A stretch of DNA of 53,049 nt from the NCBI GenBank assembly GCA_009839505.1, contig VXPO01000172.1, positions 1-53,049 of the forward strand. The letters run 5' to 3'. Each line of letters starts with the position of its first letter. The first letter of the stretch is position 1. Below, piece by piece: positions 35,148 through 44,959 of the stretch. This DNA comes from Gammaproteobacteria bacterium. Its GTDB lineage: Bacteria > Pseudomonadota > Gammaproteobacteria > Pseudomonadales > Azotimanducaceae. The notes under the pieces are model-generated. The model was not told where the DNA came from and did no database searches. It saw only the letters and a program-made list of their open reading frames with translations. The position numbers and the translations under genes are program-made.

Positions 35148-35984
35148 GTGGCCGACATCCAAGACATCATCGAACAGGCTTGGGAACGGCGAGACGCGAT
35201 CAGCTTCGACACCCGTGGTCCGGTCCGCGACGCCGTCGCCGAGGCTCTGGACGCGCTCGACTCCGGTCGTGTCCGGGTCGCGGAGAAGCTGGGCGGCGAT
35301 TGGGTCGTCAACCAGTGGTTGAAGAAGGCCGTGCTGCTGAGCTTCCTGCTGAACGACATGGACACCGTGGACGGCGGCCCTGGAGGGGCGCCCTGGTGGG
35401 ACAAGGTGCCGTCGAAGTTCGCCGGCTGGGACGAAGCCCGGTTCCGGGCCGCAGGCTTCCGCGCGGTGCCATCCGCCATCGTGCGCCACTCGGCGTACAT
35501 CGCGCCGTCCGTGGTGCTGATGCCGAGCTTCGTCAATCTCGGGGCGTACGTGGACAGCGGCACCATGATCGACACCTGGGCGACCGTCGGGTCCTGCGCG
35601 CAGATCGGCAAGAACTGCCACGTCTCCGGCGGCGCCGGTATCGGCGGCGTCCTCGAGCCGCTGCAGGCGGAGCCGGTGATCGTCGAGGACAACTGCTTCA
35701 TCGGCGCGCGTTCCGAGGTCGTCGAGGGCGTGATCGTCGAAAAGGGCGCCGTGCTCGGCATGGGCGTGTTCATCGGCGCCTCAACCAAGATCGTTGACCG
35801 TGCCACCGGCGAGATCACCATCGGCCGCGTGCCGGCGTATTCAGTGGTGGTCGCGGGCTCGCTGCCAAGTCCCGACACCACCGCCGACCGCCCGCGGCCG
35901 AGCCTCTACTGTGCGGTCATCATCAAGCGCGTGGACGAGCGGACGCGTTCGAAGACTTCGATCAACGAGTTGCTCAGGGACTGA
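35148..35984 (+). CDS. dapD: 2,3,4,5-tetrahydropyridine-2,6-dicarboxylate N-succinyltransferase DapD
   Basis: 278 residues. Transfers succinyl from succinyl-CoA in lysine/diaminopimelate synthesis. The N-terminal helical part reads [19 protein letters not shown]. The left-handed beta helix has repeated hexapeptides ([35 protein letters not shown]), and the ending [12 protein letters not shown] is diagnostic of the proteobacterial type. The start is a GTG at 35148, two bases after the oxidoreductase stop; a longer open frame is antifunctional shadow. Its end overlaps the convergent esterase by 11 bases. Confidence 0.96.
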   Translation: MADIQDIIEQAWERRDAISFDTRGPVRDAVAEALDALDSGRVRVAEKLGGDWVVNQWLKKAVLLSFLLNDMDTVDGGPGGAPWWDKVPSKFAGWDEARFRAAGFRAVPSAIVRHSAYIAPSVVLMPSFVNLGAYVDSGTMIDTWATVGSCAQIGKNCHVSGGAGIGGVLEPLQAEPVIVEDNCFIGARSEVVEGVIVEKGAVLGMGVFIGASTKIVDRATGEITIGRVPAYSVVVAGSLPSPDTTADRPRPSLYCAVIIKRVDERTRSKTSINELLRD

Positions 35985-37137
35985 CCGACGCCCCACTGGA
36001 AAGGTGTTCGTCGAAGAAGCGGGCGATCACTTCGTGCACTTCGTCAGACTCCGGCAGACGCGGGTTGAACGCGAAGGTCGCATGGCCGAGGCCCTCCCAG
36101 ACGTGTAGGTCGGCTTCGACGCCTAGGCCGTCGAGCTTGCGGTGGCTGGCGAGCACGCCGCCCAAGGCGAAATCGCGGGTGCCACTGATCAGGACCGTCG
36201 GCGGAAAGCGAGCGAGCAGGTCGTCGTGGTCGCCAGGCGCGACCAACGGGTCATCCGCGCTCACGCCCTCGAAGTAGCCGCGGGCGCGGGATGGGCCGGA
36301 TGGCTCGACCGGCCGCGGAAAGCCATTGATGGCCGACACCAGGAAGGCGCTCTCACTTCGTCCCATCTTGAAGACACCCGGGGTATCCCCGTCGGTCATG
36401 GGGATTCCCGCGCAGAACAGGCCGATGGCACCCGGCAGGGGCAGTTCGTGCTGCAGAAGGTAGGCCACCGTCTGCGCCGTCAGCATGGCGCCGGCCGAAC
36501 AGCCGTAGATGCCGATGGCCCCGGGATCGTAGTCCTCGAGCATCGACTTGTAGACGGCGATCACGTCCTCCAGGCCCGCCGGGTGCTTGAACTCGGGCGC
36601 CATCCGGTAGTCGGGACTGACGACCTTGTAGCCGCCGATGTCGGCCACCTGCATGGCTTCCGTGTGGCTGAAGTAGCGGGCGCCGATCGAGAAGCCGCCG
36701 CCGTGAATGCTGATCAGCAACCGCTTCTTGTTGGCATCCGCGACACCACCCTCGGGAACGAACACTTCCGTGTAGACCCCGGCGATGGTCGTCGCCGTGA
36801 TTTCAACGGGGTGCTTGGCGCGGGTGTCCTTGTAGACGGACGTGCGGTAGTAGCCCTCTGCGATGCAGTCACGCGCCACACGGGCGGCTTCAGGGTCGTC
36901 GCCCACCTCGAAGAGGTTGGGACAGCCTCGGGAGAACGTACCGAACTCGGGCCCATACACTTCGCGGAAGTACTTCATCGCCGCACGCGACTCGTCACCG
37001 AGATAGACGGACTCCGGCAGATCGAACGCCGGCACATGGACGGTGCCATCGGCTTCCACCCGGGGCCGCTCCTCCTCCGCCGGCAGGGCAGACTCCGTTG
37101 TCAGGGCCAGGACGACGGCCAGCAGTCCACGTCGCAT
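35974..37137 (-). CDS. Secreted alpha/beta hydrolase (acetyl esterase/HSL-like)
   Basis: 387 residues. A signal peptide ([20 protein letters not shown]) points to export. It has the HSL-type oxyanion motif [12 protein letters not shown], the nucleophile elbow YGCSAGAML (serine), an Asp in LISGTRDFA and a C-terminal His in GLGHATFAF. It would cleave short-chain esters in the periplasm. I chose the ATG at 37137 because it starts the signal peptide; a longer open frame has no such leader. It overlaps dapD by 11 bases at the 3' end. Confidence 0.9.
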   Translation of the reverse strand: MRRGLLAVVLALTTESALPAEEERPRVEADGTVHVPAFDLPESVYLGDESRAAMKYFREVYGPEFGTFSRGCPNLFEVGDDPEAARVARDCIAEGYYRTSVYKDTRAKHPVEITATTIAGVYTEVFVPEGGVADANKKRLLISIHGGGFSIGARYFSHTEAMQVADIGGYKVVSPDYRMAPEFKHPAGLEDVIAVYKSMLEDYDPGAIGIYGCSAGAMLTAQTVAYLLQHELPLPGAIGLFCAGIPMTDGDTPGVFKMGRSESAFLVSAINGFPRPVEPSGPSRARGYFEGVSADDPLVAPGDHDDLLARFPPTVLISGTRDFALGGVLASHRKLDGLGVEADLHVWEGLGHATFAFNPRLPESDEVHEVIARFFDEHLSSGASVSP

Positions 37138-37315
37138 ACGCTCTCCACCCTTAAGGACACCATCCGATGGAGTATACGCAGCCGTTGCAGCCGCTCGTCG
37201 ACTCACTCAACGACCGGCTCTATCTGAACGCCGGTCAATGTCCGGGTCGCTTAGGTCGGCATCGTAGGCGACTGGGTCGGCGGCGGACGGTTGCCCGTTC
37301 GCCACCGACCGTTTC

Positions 37316-37636
37316 TCATTCGTCCTCGACGACGACGGCGGTTCCGACCGCCAGCAGTTCCGCGGCACCGCCCATCATCACGGACGTGGTGAACCGCGTC
37401 GCCACAACGGCGTTGGCCCCCAGCCCCGCCGCCTCGGTCGTCATGCGGTCGAGCGCCTGTTCCCGGCTCTCGGCCAAGAGCTTGGCGTACTCGTGCACCT
37501 CGCCGCCGACGATGTTCCGCAGGCCCGCAAGGATGTCCTTGCCGATGTGCCGAACGCGCACCGCGTTACCGCGCACAAGGCCGACCGTCCTGACGATGCG
37601 CTTGCCAGGCACGGCGTCGGATGTGACAACAATCAT
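37316..37636 (-). CDS. YbjQ family protein (DUF74, UPF0145)
   Basis: 106 residues. Begins IVVTSDAVPGKRIVRTVGLV and contains HEYAKLLAESREQALDRM and GANAVVATRFTTSVMMGGAA, the typical features of the YbjQ/UPF0145 family, annotated as a heavy-metal-binding domain. The family forms pentameric rings; its cellular role is not established. It follows a small membrane protein gene with a 25-base gap, the likely operon partner. Start at the ATG 37636, preceded by GGGGGGAGGAAG, a strong ribosome binding site. Confidence 0.92.
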   Translation of the reverse strand: MIVVTSDAVPGKRIVRTVGLVRGNAVRVRHIGKDILAGLRNIVGGEVHEYAKLLAESREQALDRMTTEAAGLGANAVVATRFTTSVMMGGAAELLAVGTAVVVEDE

Positions 37637-37661
37637 CTTCCTCCCCCCAAGTGGTAGACCA

Positions 37662-37895
37662 CTAAATGTCGACGTCCTCGTACTTGTCCGTCTTGCGTTC
37701 GATGAGCCGCTGGCGCAACACCGACAACAGCAGCACGCCAAATCCGAGGTAGAGCGCGCCGACCACCCAGACCACCCACGACGACTCCCCGGAGAAGAAC
37801 ATCGCGTAGCCCACAACGCCCACCAGCACCAGTGCGGCCGCAATCACCAAGAGCCAGCCGAGCCCTTGGATGGTTCGCGTCGTGGAGTCACTCAT
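37662..37895 (-). CDS. Small two-helix membrane protein
   Basis: 77 residues. Two hydrophobic segments are clear (LGWLLVIAAALVLVGVVGYA and VVWVVGALYLGFGVLLLSV), joined by a short polar turn, with a charged C-terminal tail (RQRLIERKTDKYEDVDI) probably in the cytoplasm. GGAGAC precedes the ATG at 37895. It lies just upstream of the ybjQ-like gene, a common arrangement for small YbjQ-linked membrane proteins. Function unknown. Confidence 0.85.
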   Translation of the reverse strand: MSDSTTRTIQGLGWLLVIAAALVLVGVVGYAMFFSGESSWVVWVVGALYLGFGVLLLSVLRQRLIERKTDKYEDVDI

Positions 37896-37943
37896 CGGTT
37901 GTCTCCTCTTTTCACACCAGGCAGTAAGGGTCGTGACACCCTT

Positions 37944-40900
37944 TCAGCCGTCGGTAGCAGCCACACTAGCCGAAAACGCAAGCGGTTTCCCGTCAATCGT
38001 GACCCGATGGACCGTGCCCTGTGGTTCGCCGGACTCCAAGGCCAGCGCGAGCGTCTCGCCCGCAACGTAGTCCCGATGGTGCGCGATGGCCTCGGCGAGG
38101 ACGTCCGCGCCCGCGTAGACCACGCGGATGCGGTCGCTCACTTGGAAGCCACATTCCTTGCGCGCCCGCTGGATGCGGTTGACCACCTCCCTCGCCCACC
38201 CTTCGCGCACGAGATCGTCGTCGAGGGCGCAGTCGAGTTCGATGGAGATGTGCCGGTTGGACACCGTGTCGGTGCCGTCCTTGGCTTCGCGGAAGACGTG
38301 GATCTCGTCGCCGTCGAAACTCTCGCCGTCGATCTCCACCCGACCGGCTTCCTGGAACGCCTCGATGGCGTCGGCGTCGAGCGCGCCGATCTTCGCTTGA
38401 AAGGCCTTCATGCGGGAACCTAGGCGTTTGCCGAGTACCGGGAAGTTGGGCTTCGCGTAGAGGTCGATAAAGCTCGCCTCGTCCTGCTCGTAGCGCACCT
38501 CCTTGACGTTCAACTCCGCGGTGACGTAGTCCTCGAGGGACTTGAGCTCGGCGAGCAGCGCCGCGTCGCGGTGGATGATCGTCAGCCGCCGCAACGGCGT
38601 GCGCAGGTTGATCTTCACCCGCTCGCGTTTCTGCCGACCGAGTTCGATGACCTGCTGCATGCGCGCCACGGCGTCTTCCAGGAGCGGCTGGCGGAGCGCC
38701 TCCTCGGCCTCCGGATAGCTGCACAGGTGCACGGATATCGGCTTGGGCTCTTCCCCTGCCAACCTGGCCAGCGTCAGGTAGATGTGCTCCGACAGAAACG
38801 GTGCGAACGGTGCCATGGCGACCGAGAGTTCGGAAACCGCGGTATGCAGCGTGTTGTAGGCGGCGATCTTGTCGGCGGTGACGCCCTCGCTCCAGAACCG
38901 CGCCCGGTTCAGGCGGATGTACCAGTTGGTGAGGTCGGCGATGAACGAGAACAGCTTCGGCACCACGTTGTAGAGCCGGTAGCGCTTCATCTCGGCGTCG
39001 ATGTCCTCCTTCAACGTCTGCAGGCGCGAGAGAATCCAGGCATCGAGAATGTTGTCGCCGCGGTGCGTGCCCTTGGCCGGCGTCCAGCCGTCGATGGCCG
39101 CGTAGGTCTCGAGGAACGACCAGGCGTTGTACCAGGGCAGCAGCGCGCGACGCACCATGTCGCGCACGCCCCGGTCCACGAAACGCTGCTCCTCGGCGCG
39201 GACCAGTCCCGAGTTGATCAGGTACAGGCGCAGGGCGTCCGCGCCGTAGGTCTCCATCAACTCGTCCCCGGGGGTGTAGTTCCTGAGGCTCTTGGACATT
39301 TTCTTGCCGTCCGCCGCCAGCACCATGCCGTTGACGATGACGTTGCGGAACGCCGGCTTCTTGAACAGCGCACCGGCGAGCACCATCAGCGTGTAGAACC
39401 AGCCCCGGGTCTGGTCCAGCCCCTCGGCGATGTACTCCGCCGGGAACCCTTGTTCGAAGGTCTGCCGGTTCTCGAAGGGATAGTGGAGCTGGGCATAGGG
39501 CATGGAGCCCGACTCGAACCAGCAGTCGAGCACCTCTTCGACCCGCCGGTAGACCCCCGCCTCCCCATCCACCTCGAAGGTGAGGTCGTCGACATGCTCC
39601 CGGTGCAGGTCTTCCACCTCGACCCCGGTCAGCGCCTTGAGTTCGTCCCGCGAACCGATGCAGCGGACATTGCCCGTGGTGTCGTTGATCCAGATCGGCA
39701 GCGGTGTGCCCCAGACCCGGTTGCGGGAGATCGCCCAGTCGATGACGCCCTTCAGCCAGTTGCCGAAGCGTCCGTGCTTGATGTGCTCCGGCACCCAGAG
39801 CACCTGTTCGTTGGCCGCCACCACGTCCTCGACGAATTCCGTCACGCGGACGAACCAGGACGGCACCGCGCGGTAGATCAGCGGCGTGTCGGTGCGGTAG
39901 CAGTGCGGATAGCTGTGCACGATGTCCTGACGGTCGTAGAGTGTCCCCGCGGTGCGCAGGTGGCGGATGATGTGCCGGTCCGCGTCCTTGACGAACTGGC
40001 CCGCGAAGTCGCGGACCTCGTCCGTGAACACGCCCGCCATGGCAACCGGGCAGACGAAAGCCTCGATCCCCGCTGCCTTCAGGATGCGGTAGTCGTCCTC
40101 GCCGAACGCGGGCGCCTGGTGGACGAGGCCAGTGCCTTCGTCCGTGGTCACGTAGTCGTCGGCGACGACCGTGAACGCGCCGCGCTCACGCTCCGCCGCG
40201 AAGTAGTCGAACAGCGGCTGGTAGCGGCGTCCCACCAGGTCGGCACCCTTCAACCGCACCTCGACATCGAGTGAGGGGTGCCGCCCCCGGTATTCCTCCA
40301 GCCGCGCTTCGGCCAGATAGAAGGTTCTGCCCGCATCAGAGTCGGCAACCCGGACGTAGTCGATGTCGGCACCGACACACACCGCGAGGTTGGCGGGCAG
40401 CGTCCACGGCGTGGTCGTCCAGGCCGAGAGGTAGGCGTCCTCGTCCTCCAGTTTGAACAGCACGGTGACCGCCGGGTCCTGAACATCGATGTAGTTCTGG
40501 CCAGCCTCGAAGTTGGCCAGCACCGTCTCCAGCGCGGTGGACACGGGCATCACCTTCATGCCCTGGTAGATGAGCCCCTTGTCCCAGAGCTGCTTGACCA
40601 CCCACCAGACGGACTCCATGTACCAGACGTCCATGGTCTTGTAGTCGTCGTCGAAATCGACCCACCGGCCGAGCCGGGTGATGGTCTTGCGCCACTCGGC
40701 GACGTAGCGTTCGACGATGGCGCGGCACTCGGCGTTGTACCCGGCGACGCCCATCTTCTGCACCGCCTCCTGGGCGGAGAGGCCGAGCGCCTTGTCGATC
40801 TCCTGCTCGATGGGCAGCCCGTGACAATCCCAGCCGAACCGGCGCAACACGTGGCGGCCCTTCATGGTCCAGTAGCGCGGCACGATGTCCTTCAGGATCG

Positions 40901-41090
40901 AACCCACCAGGTGCCCGTGGTGCGGCAACCCGGTAGCGAACGGCGGGCCGTCGTAGAAGATGTACGGCTTCTTGTCCTCCGTGCATGCCAGCGACTGGCG
41001 GAACACGTCATGCTCCTCCCAGCGCGAGAGGATGTCGTGCTCCATCGCGACGAAGGAGAACGCGGTGGTTTCTTCCACCTGCTCAGTCAT
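37944..41090 (-). CDS. ileS: Isoleucyl-tRNA synthetase, type 2 (eukaryote-like)
   Basis: 1048 residues. Charges tRNA-Ile. The class I HIGH motif is PHHGHLVGSILKD and the KMSKS loop GKKMSKSLRNYTPGDE. The editing (CP1) domain is present (AWTTTPWTLPANLAVCV, TDEGTGLVHQAPAFGEDDY). RRFGWDCHGLPIEQEIDK and the long C-terminal region match the eukaryote-like IleRS2 group, some members of which resist mupirocin; it lacks the zinc-finger end of the common bacterial form. The start at 41090 fits. It lies downstream of no obvious partner genes. If this is the only copy, it is the housekeeping enzyme. Confidence 0.95.
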   Translation of the reverse strand: MTEQVEETTAFSFVAMEHDILSRWEEHDVFRQSLACTEDKKPYIFYDGPPFATGLPHHGHLVGSILKDIVPRYWTMKGRHVLRRFGWDCHGLPIEQEIDKALGLSAQEAVQKMGVAGYNAECRAIVERYVAEWRKTITRLGRWVDFDDDYKTMDVWYMESVWWVVKQLWDKGLIYQGMKVMPVSTALETVLANFEAGQNYIDVQDPAVTVLFKLEDEDAYLSAWTTTPWTLPANLAVCVGADIDYVRVADSDAGRTFYLAEARLEEYRGRHPSLDVEVRLKGADLVGRRYQPLFDYFAAERERGAFTVVADDYVTTDEGTGLVHQAPAFGEDDYRILKAAGIEAFVCPVAMAGVFTDEVRDFAGQFVKDADRHIIRHLRTAGTLYDRQDIVHSYPHCYRTDTPLIYRAVPSWFVRVTEFVEDVVAANEQVLWVPEHIKHGRFGNWLKGVIDWAISRNRVWGTPLPIWINDTTGNVRCIGSRDELKALTGVEVEDLHREHVDDLTFEVDGEAGVYRRVEEVLDCWFESGSMPYAQLHYPFENRQTFEQGFPAEYIAEGLDQTRGWFYTLMVLAGALFKKPAFRNVIVNGMVLAADGKKMSKSLRNYTPGDELMETYGADALRLYLINSGLVRAEEQRFVDRGVRDMVRRALLPWYNAWSFLETYAAIDGWTPAKGTHRGDNILDAWILSRLQTLKEDIDAEMKRYRLYNVVPKLFSFIADLTNWYIRLNRARFWSEGVTADKIAAYNTLHTAVSELSVAMAPFAPFLSEHIYLTLARLAGEEPKPISVHLCSYPEAEEALRQPLLEDAVARMQQVIELGRQKRERVKINLRTPLRRLTIIHRDAALLAELKSLEDYVTAELNVKEVRYEQDEASFIDLYAKPNFPVLGKRLGSRMKAFQAKIGALDADAIEAFQEAGRVEIDGESFDGDEIHVFREAKDGTDTVSNRHISIELDCALDDDLVREGWAREVVNRIQRARKECGFQVSDRIRVVYAGADVLAEAIAHHRDYVAGETLALALESGEPQGTVHRVTIDGKPLAFSASVAATDG

Positions 41091-41169
41091 GGTGGGTCGG
41101 GGATCGGAGTTTGAGGGCGCGGAATCTTACAGGAAACACGTACCAACAGCGGTGCGACAGCGCCCGAGG

Positions 41170-42159
41170 TCACGCTGCGGCGGCGTTCGCCTCGTATAGG
41201 TGGCAGGCCACCAATCGATCCGGCTGTCCAACATCGACCACGGGAATGAGTTCCGGCGTCGTTTCACGACACACGTCCATCACCTTGGGACATCGGTTCG
41301 CGAACCGGCAACCCGGCGGAACGTTCACGGGTGACGGGATCTCGCCCTTGATCGCGGTGGACTCGCGGGTACGTTCGCTCTTCGGGTCGGGTTCCGGGTT
41401 GGAGCCGATGAGGAGTTCGGTGTACGGGTGCTTGGGAGCGAAGAACACCCGGTTGGCAGGGCCGATCTCCACCAGCGAGCCGAGGTACATCACCGCCATG
41501 CGGTCGGAGACGTAGCGGACCATGGACAGGTCGTGGGCGATGAACAGCAGCGTGAGCCCCAACGAGTCCTTGAGTTCATCGAGCAGGTTGACGACCTGAG
41601 CCTGCACCGAGACGTCCAGCGCCGAGATGGGCTCGTCGCAGACGACGAATTCGGGTTCGAGCACGAGCGCCCGGGCGATGCCGATGCGCTGCCGCTGGCC
41701 GCCGGAGAACTCGTGCGGATAGCGCGACATGTGATCCGGGTTGAGGCCGACGCGCCTCAGCCACCTGCCCACGGTGTCCCGCGCCTCCTGCGCGCCTAGG
41801 TCGGAGTGCAGCTTCAGGCCCTCGCCGACGATCTCGCCCACCGTCATGCGTGGGTTCAGCGACGAATAGGGATCCTGGAAGATCATCTGCATGGCCCGGG
41901 CGTAGCGCTGGAAGTCCGCCGCCCGGTACCTGGCGGGCATCGCCTCGCCCTTGTAGACCACGTCGCCGCCGGTCTTGTCGTGGAGACCGAGCACGGTCTT
42001 GCCGAGCGTTGACTTGCCGGAGCCGCTCTCGCCGACGAGGCCGACGATCTCTTGAGGCGCGATGTCGAAGGAGACGTCGTCCACCGCATGAACCACCTGC
42101 CCTCGAGCGATGGGGAAGTGCTTGGTGAGGTTGCGGATCTGAACGAGGGGTTCGGCCAT
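41170..42159 (-). CDS. Oligopeptide/dipeptide ABC transporter ATP-binding protein (DppF/OppF-like)
   Basis: 329 residues. Walker A is GLVGESGSGKSTLGK, the signature EFSGGQRQRIGIARAL, and Walker B FVVCDEPISALDVSV. The C-terminal oligopeptide-type extension PPGCRFANRCPKVMDVC holds the cysteines of a probable metal site. I chose the ATG at 42159; longer frames run into upstream non-coding sequence. No permease or binding protein is beside it; a DppD-like partner lies about 7 kb away at 49363. It would drive import of short peptides or similar cargo. Confidence 0.93.
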   Translation of the reverse strand: MAEPLVQIRNLTKHFPIARGQVVHAVDDVSFDIAPQEIVGLVGESGSGKSTLGKTVLGLHDKTGGDVVYKGEAMPARYRAADFQRYARAMQMIFQDPYSSLNPRMTVGEIVGEGLKLHSDLGAQEARDTVGRWLRRVGLNPDHMSRYPHEFSGGQRQRIGIARALVLEPEFVVCDEPISALDVSVQAQVVNLLDELKDSLGLTLLFIAHDLSMVRYVSDRMAVMYLGSLVEIGPANRVFFAPKHPYTELLIGSNPEPDPKSERTRESTAIKGEIPSPVNVPPGCRFANRCPKVMDVCRETTPELIPVVDVGQPDRLVACHLYEANAAAA

Positions 42160-42276
42160 TGGCGTCGGACTTCCTGACGCGCCTAACCTAGCACGTCTCC
42201 GGACGCAACGTTGTCTGCGTTTGCCCCTATGATGCCCGCCCGTAGACCCGGATCCCCCCGGCGTTAGGAGGCCGCC

Positions 42277-43638
42277 ATGCACTTGAAGAAAACCGAACAC
42301 CGGCTCGTGGGTCCATGGCCGTCGCGACTCGAACACTCAACCGGTCGCTGCCTCGATGCCGAACGAGGCATCCTGCTGGTGCCATCGTCGAGGCGTCGCG
42401 ACGAGAGCCCGGCCATCGCCCTGCCGTTCGTGCGCGTGCCCGCGAGGCGGGACCACGGTCTGTCGCCACTCGTGGTGCTTTTCGGCGGGCCGGGTGTTGC
42501 TTCCCTGGAGTCCTTCGGAGGCTACTTTTTCGAGCATGTGGAACGGCTGTCGCGAATCTGCGACGTCGTTACCTTCGATCAGCGAGGCTGCCACGGCGCA
42601 CTGCCGAATCTCGTCAATCCCTTCGCTCCGGAGTACGACAACGCCCGGCCACTCACCCGCGACAGCTACCTGGCCGCACAACGGCAAAGCGCCGCCCGTC
42701 TCGGTGCGTACTGGCGCGAGCGCGGCGTAGACCCGAACGACTACAACACCGCCGAGAGCGCCGACGACGTCGACGACCTGCGCAAGGCGCTCGGCGTCGA
42801 GCGCGTAAACCTCTACGGTGCCAGCTACGGTTCCCACCTCGGCTTGATGGTGTTGAGGCTTCACGCCGAGCAGGTCGACCGAGCGATCCTCTGCCTCGTC
42901 GAAGGGCCGGACGACACGCACAAGCTGCCCAGCAACGTGGGTCGCCACTTTCGCCACCTCGCCGATCTCGCTCGCGACGGTGCGTGCGCGGACCTCTTCG
43001 GCGAACTCGCGGCCGCACTCGACACACTCGAACGGACACCGTTCGAAGCCACCGTGCCTGGCGTCGAGCACCCGGTGCCGATCGGCAAGTTCGCCCTGCA
43101 GGTCGTGCTCGGGAACGCACTCGGCAGCACTCGAGCGATGCGCGGTCTTCCGGCATTCGCTGGCGAGCTTCGGCGCAGGGACTACACGGCGCTGGTTCGC
43201 CGGTTCGACCGTTGGCGGGCGAACTCAACCGTCCACGGCATGATGCTTGCCATGGACCATGCCGCCGGCGCGAGCCCGGAACGCGCTCGCCGGATCGAGG
43301 CCGAGCGCGCAGACGCCTTGCTCGACGACAGCTTCAACCTGCCCTTCCCGTTCATCGGCGAAGAGCTTGGCGTCACCGAACTCGATGATGCCTTCCGTAC
43401 TCCCGTGCAATCCGCTACGCCCACGCTGTTCTGTGCGGGCACGCTGGACGGCCGCACGCCCGTGTCGAATGCGGAGGCTGTCTTGCGCGGCTTCCCGAAC
43501 GGTCAACTCATCGTCGTCGACGGAATGGGCCACGAGGAACCGACGGTATTGGTGGACGCGCAGGTGGGGTTCCTGAATGGTCGGGACGTTGCGGTGGAAC
43601 GCCTCGTGATTCCGTTCGCCTTCGATCCCACAGAGTAA
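42277..43638 (+). CDS. Alpha/beta hydrolase of the TAP/proline iminopeptidase type (S33-like)
   Basis: 453 residues. The fold shows LVVLFGGPGVASLESF, VVTFDQRGCHGALP, and the nucleophile elbow NLYGASYGSHLGLMV. The late acid and histidine are in GTLDGRTPVSNAE and GMGHEEPTVLV, as in TAP-like peptidases. No signal peptide is evident, so it probably acts in the cytoplasm. It could release N-terminal residues from peptides, which would fit the peptide ABC ATPase next to it, divergently transcribed across about 117 bases. AGGAGG precedes the ATG at 42277. Confidence 0.88.
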   Translation: MHLKKTEHRLVGPWPSRLEHSTGRCLDAERGILLVPSSRRRDESPAIALPFVRVPARRDHGLSPLVVLFGGPGVASLESFGGYFFEHVERLSRICDVVTFDQRGCHGALPNLVNPFAPEYDNARPLTRDSYLAAQRQSAARLGAYWRERGVDPNDYNTAESADDVDDLRKALGVERVNLYGASYGSHLGLMVLRLHAEQVDRAILCLVEGPDDTHKLPSNVGRHFRHLADLARDGACADLFGELAAALDTLERTPFEATVPGVEHPVPIGKFALQVVLGNALGSTRAMRGLPAFAGELRRRDYTALVRRFDRWRANSTVHGMMLAMDHAAGASPERARRIEAERADALLDDSFNLPFPFIGEELGVTELDDAFRTPVQSATPTLFCAGTLDGRTPVSNAEAVLRGFPNGQLIVVDGMGHEEPTVLVDAQVGFLNGRDVAVERLVIPFAFDPTE

Positions 43639-43696
43639 TCGCGGAACCTACTGTGGTGATGTCGAACCCGTTGCGTCAAGCCGACAACGCTGACAA

Positions 43697-44959
43697 TCAG
43701 GGACGACAGACTCTGACGGACTCCCAGAGGAAGCGAATCGGTACGGCATAGAGGCCATCGCCAAAACTCGCGCACATCTCGCCATCGTAAAGGACAACTC
43801 CGGCGACGAATCGACCGGGCTCGCTGCGTTGAAGCTTGCGGAGCCCCCGGAAGTCATCCTTCCTGACCGTTGCCCCCGCCTTGACCTCGACGCCAGCCAG
43901 ACCACGGCTACCGGCATCAATGACCACGTCGACTTCGACCTTGTCCTTGTCGCGATAGTGGAAGAAGGCGAGCGGATGCGGATGGCAGACAGCCTGGCAC
44001 CGAAGCTCTTGGAAGACGAACGTCTCGAGAAGCTGACCGAGCAGGGGCCGGTCGCCGCGCAGGGTTTCCGCATCCGTGCCGAGAAGTGCACAAGCGACTC
44101 CCGTGTCCGCGACATGGAGCTTCGGGGTCTTGACAAGGCGGCTCAGGCGATTGTTGTGCCAAGGCGGCAGACGCTGCACAAGGAACACACGCTCAAGCAG
44201 TGCGAAATAGTCGTTGATCGTTGGGAGGGTCTGGCGAAACGGCGCACCCAACGCCGACAGGTTGAACAGATTGCTCGTCTGTGCGGCGGCCAGGCGAAGC
44301 AACTGCGGCAGCACGTCGAACGCGCTAATTCGCGCAAGATCCCGTACGTCCCGCTGGACAATGGCGTCCACGTAGTCGATGTACCAGTTGGCGCGTCGTC
44401 GTCCGGTGGGACGCAACAGGGCCGGTGGGTATCCGCCCGCGACGATTAGATCCGCCAGATCCGAACCCAGCCTCGAGACCGTGCGGGTTTCGAAGTTCCG
44501 CGCAAACAGCGCATCCAAGAACTCGGGTCTACGACCGGCCACCTCCGCTTGAGACAAGGGATGAAGGCGCAGCACCTGCATGCGACCGGCAAGCGAGTCC
44601 GCGAGCGTCGGCAGCAGAAGCAGGTTCGAAGAACCGGTCAGCAGAAAGCGGCCGGGTTCGCGGCGACGGTCGATCGTGAGCTTCAACGTCGAGAAGAGGT
44701 CGGGAACATGCTGAATCTCGTCGATGATCACACGATCCGGGAGATCGGATACGAATCCCGCCGGGTCGTCCTTGGCGGCCAGTCGGGCAACATCGTCATC
44801 GAAACTGATGTAGTCGTAGCCCGCTCGTCGACCGACCTCGAGCGCCAACGTACTCTTCCCACACTGCCGTGGACCGTGAATCAGTACCGCCGGCGAGTCC
44901 TGCAACGCTTCCAGGAGGAGGGGAGCGACGTGGCGTTCGTATAGCTTGCCCTGTGGCAT
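43697..44959 (-). CDS. AAA-type ATP-binding protein with DUF4143
   Basis: 420 residues. Walker A is LIHGPRQCGKSTLAL and Walker B RVIIDEIQHVPD, with sensor-like LLTGSSNLLLL; the C-terminal half is DUF4143 (FNLSALGAPFRQTLPTINDY, then FVFQELRCQ and FHYRDKDKVEVDVV, a nuclease-like D-ExK pattern). This family is common in mobile and accessory regions, and its role is not established. The ATG at 44959 is preferred to a TTG at 44968. Upstream lie three AT-rich 23-bp repeats, unlike the surrounding base composition, consistent with transfer. Confidence 0.92.
   Translation of the reverse strand: MPQGKLYERHVAPLLLEALQDSPAVLIHGPRQCGKSTLALEVGRRAGYDYISFDDDVARLAAKDDPAGFVSDLPDRVIIDEIQHVPDLFSTLKLTIDRRREPGRFLLTGSSNLLLLPTLADSLAGRMQVLRLHPLSQAEVAGRRPEFLDALFARNFETRTVSRLGSDLADLIVAGGYPPALLRPTGRRRANWYIDYVDAIVQRDVRDLARISAFDVLPQLLRLAAAQTSNLFNLSALGAPFRQTLPTINDYFALLERVFLVQRLPPWHNNRLSRLVKTPKLHVADTGVACALLGTDAETLRGDRPLLGQLLETFVFQELRCQAVCHPHPLAFFHYRDKDKVEVDVVIDAGSRGLAGVEVKAGATVRKDDFRGLRKLQRSEPGRFVAGVVLYDGEMCASFGDGLYAVPIRFLWESVRVCRP

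Noticed and set aside
38571-40274. 567-residue plus-strand frame within ileS
   Set aside because: Antisense shadow of a recognisable synthetase gene.
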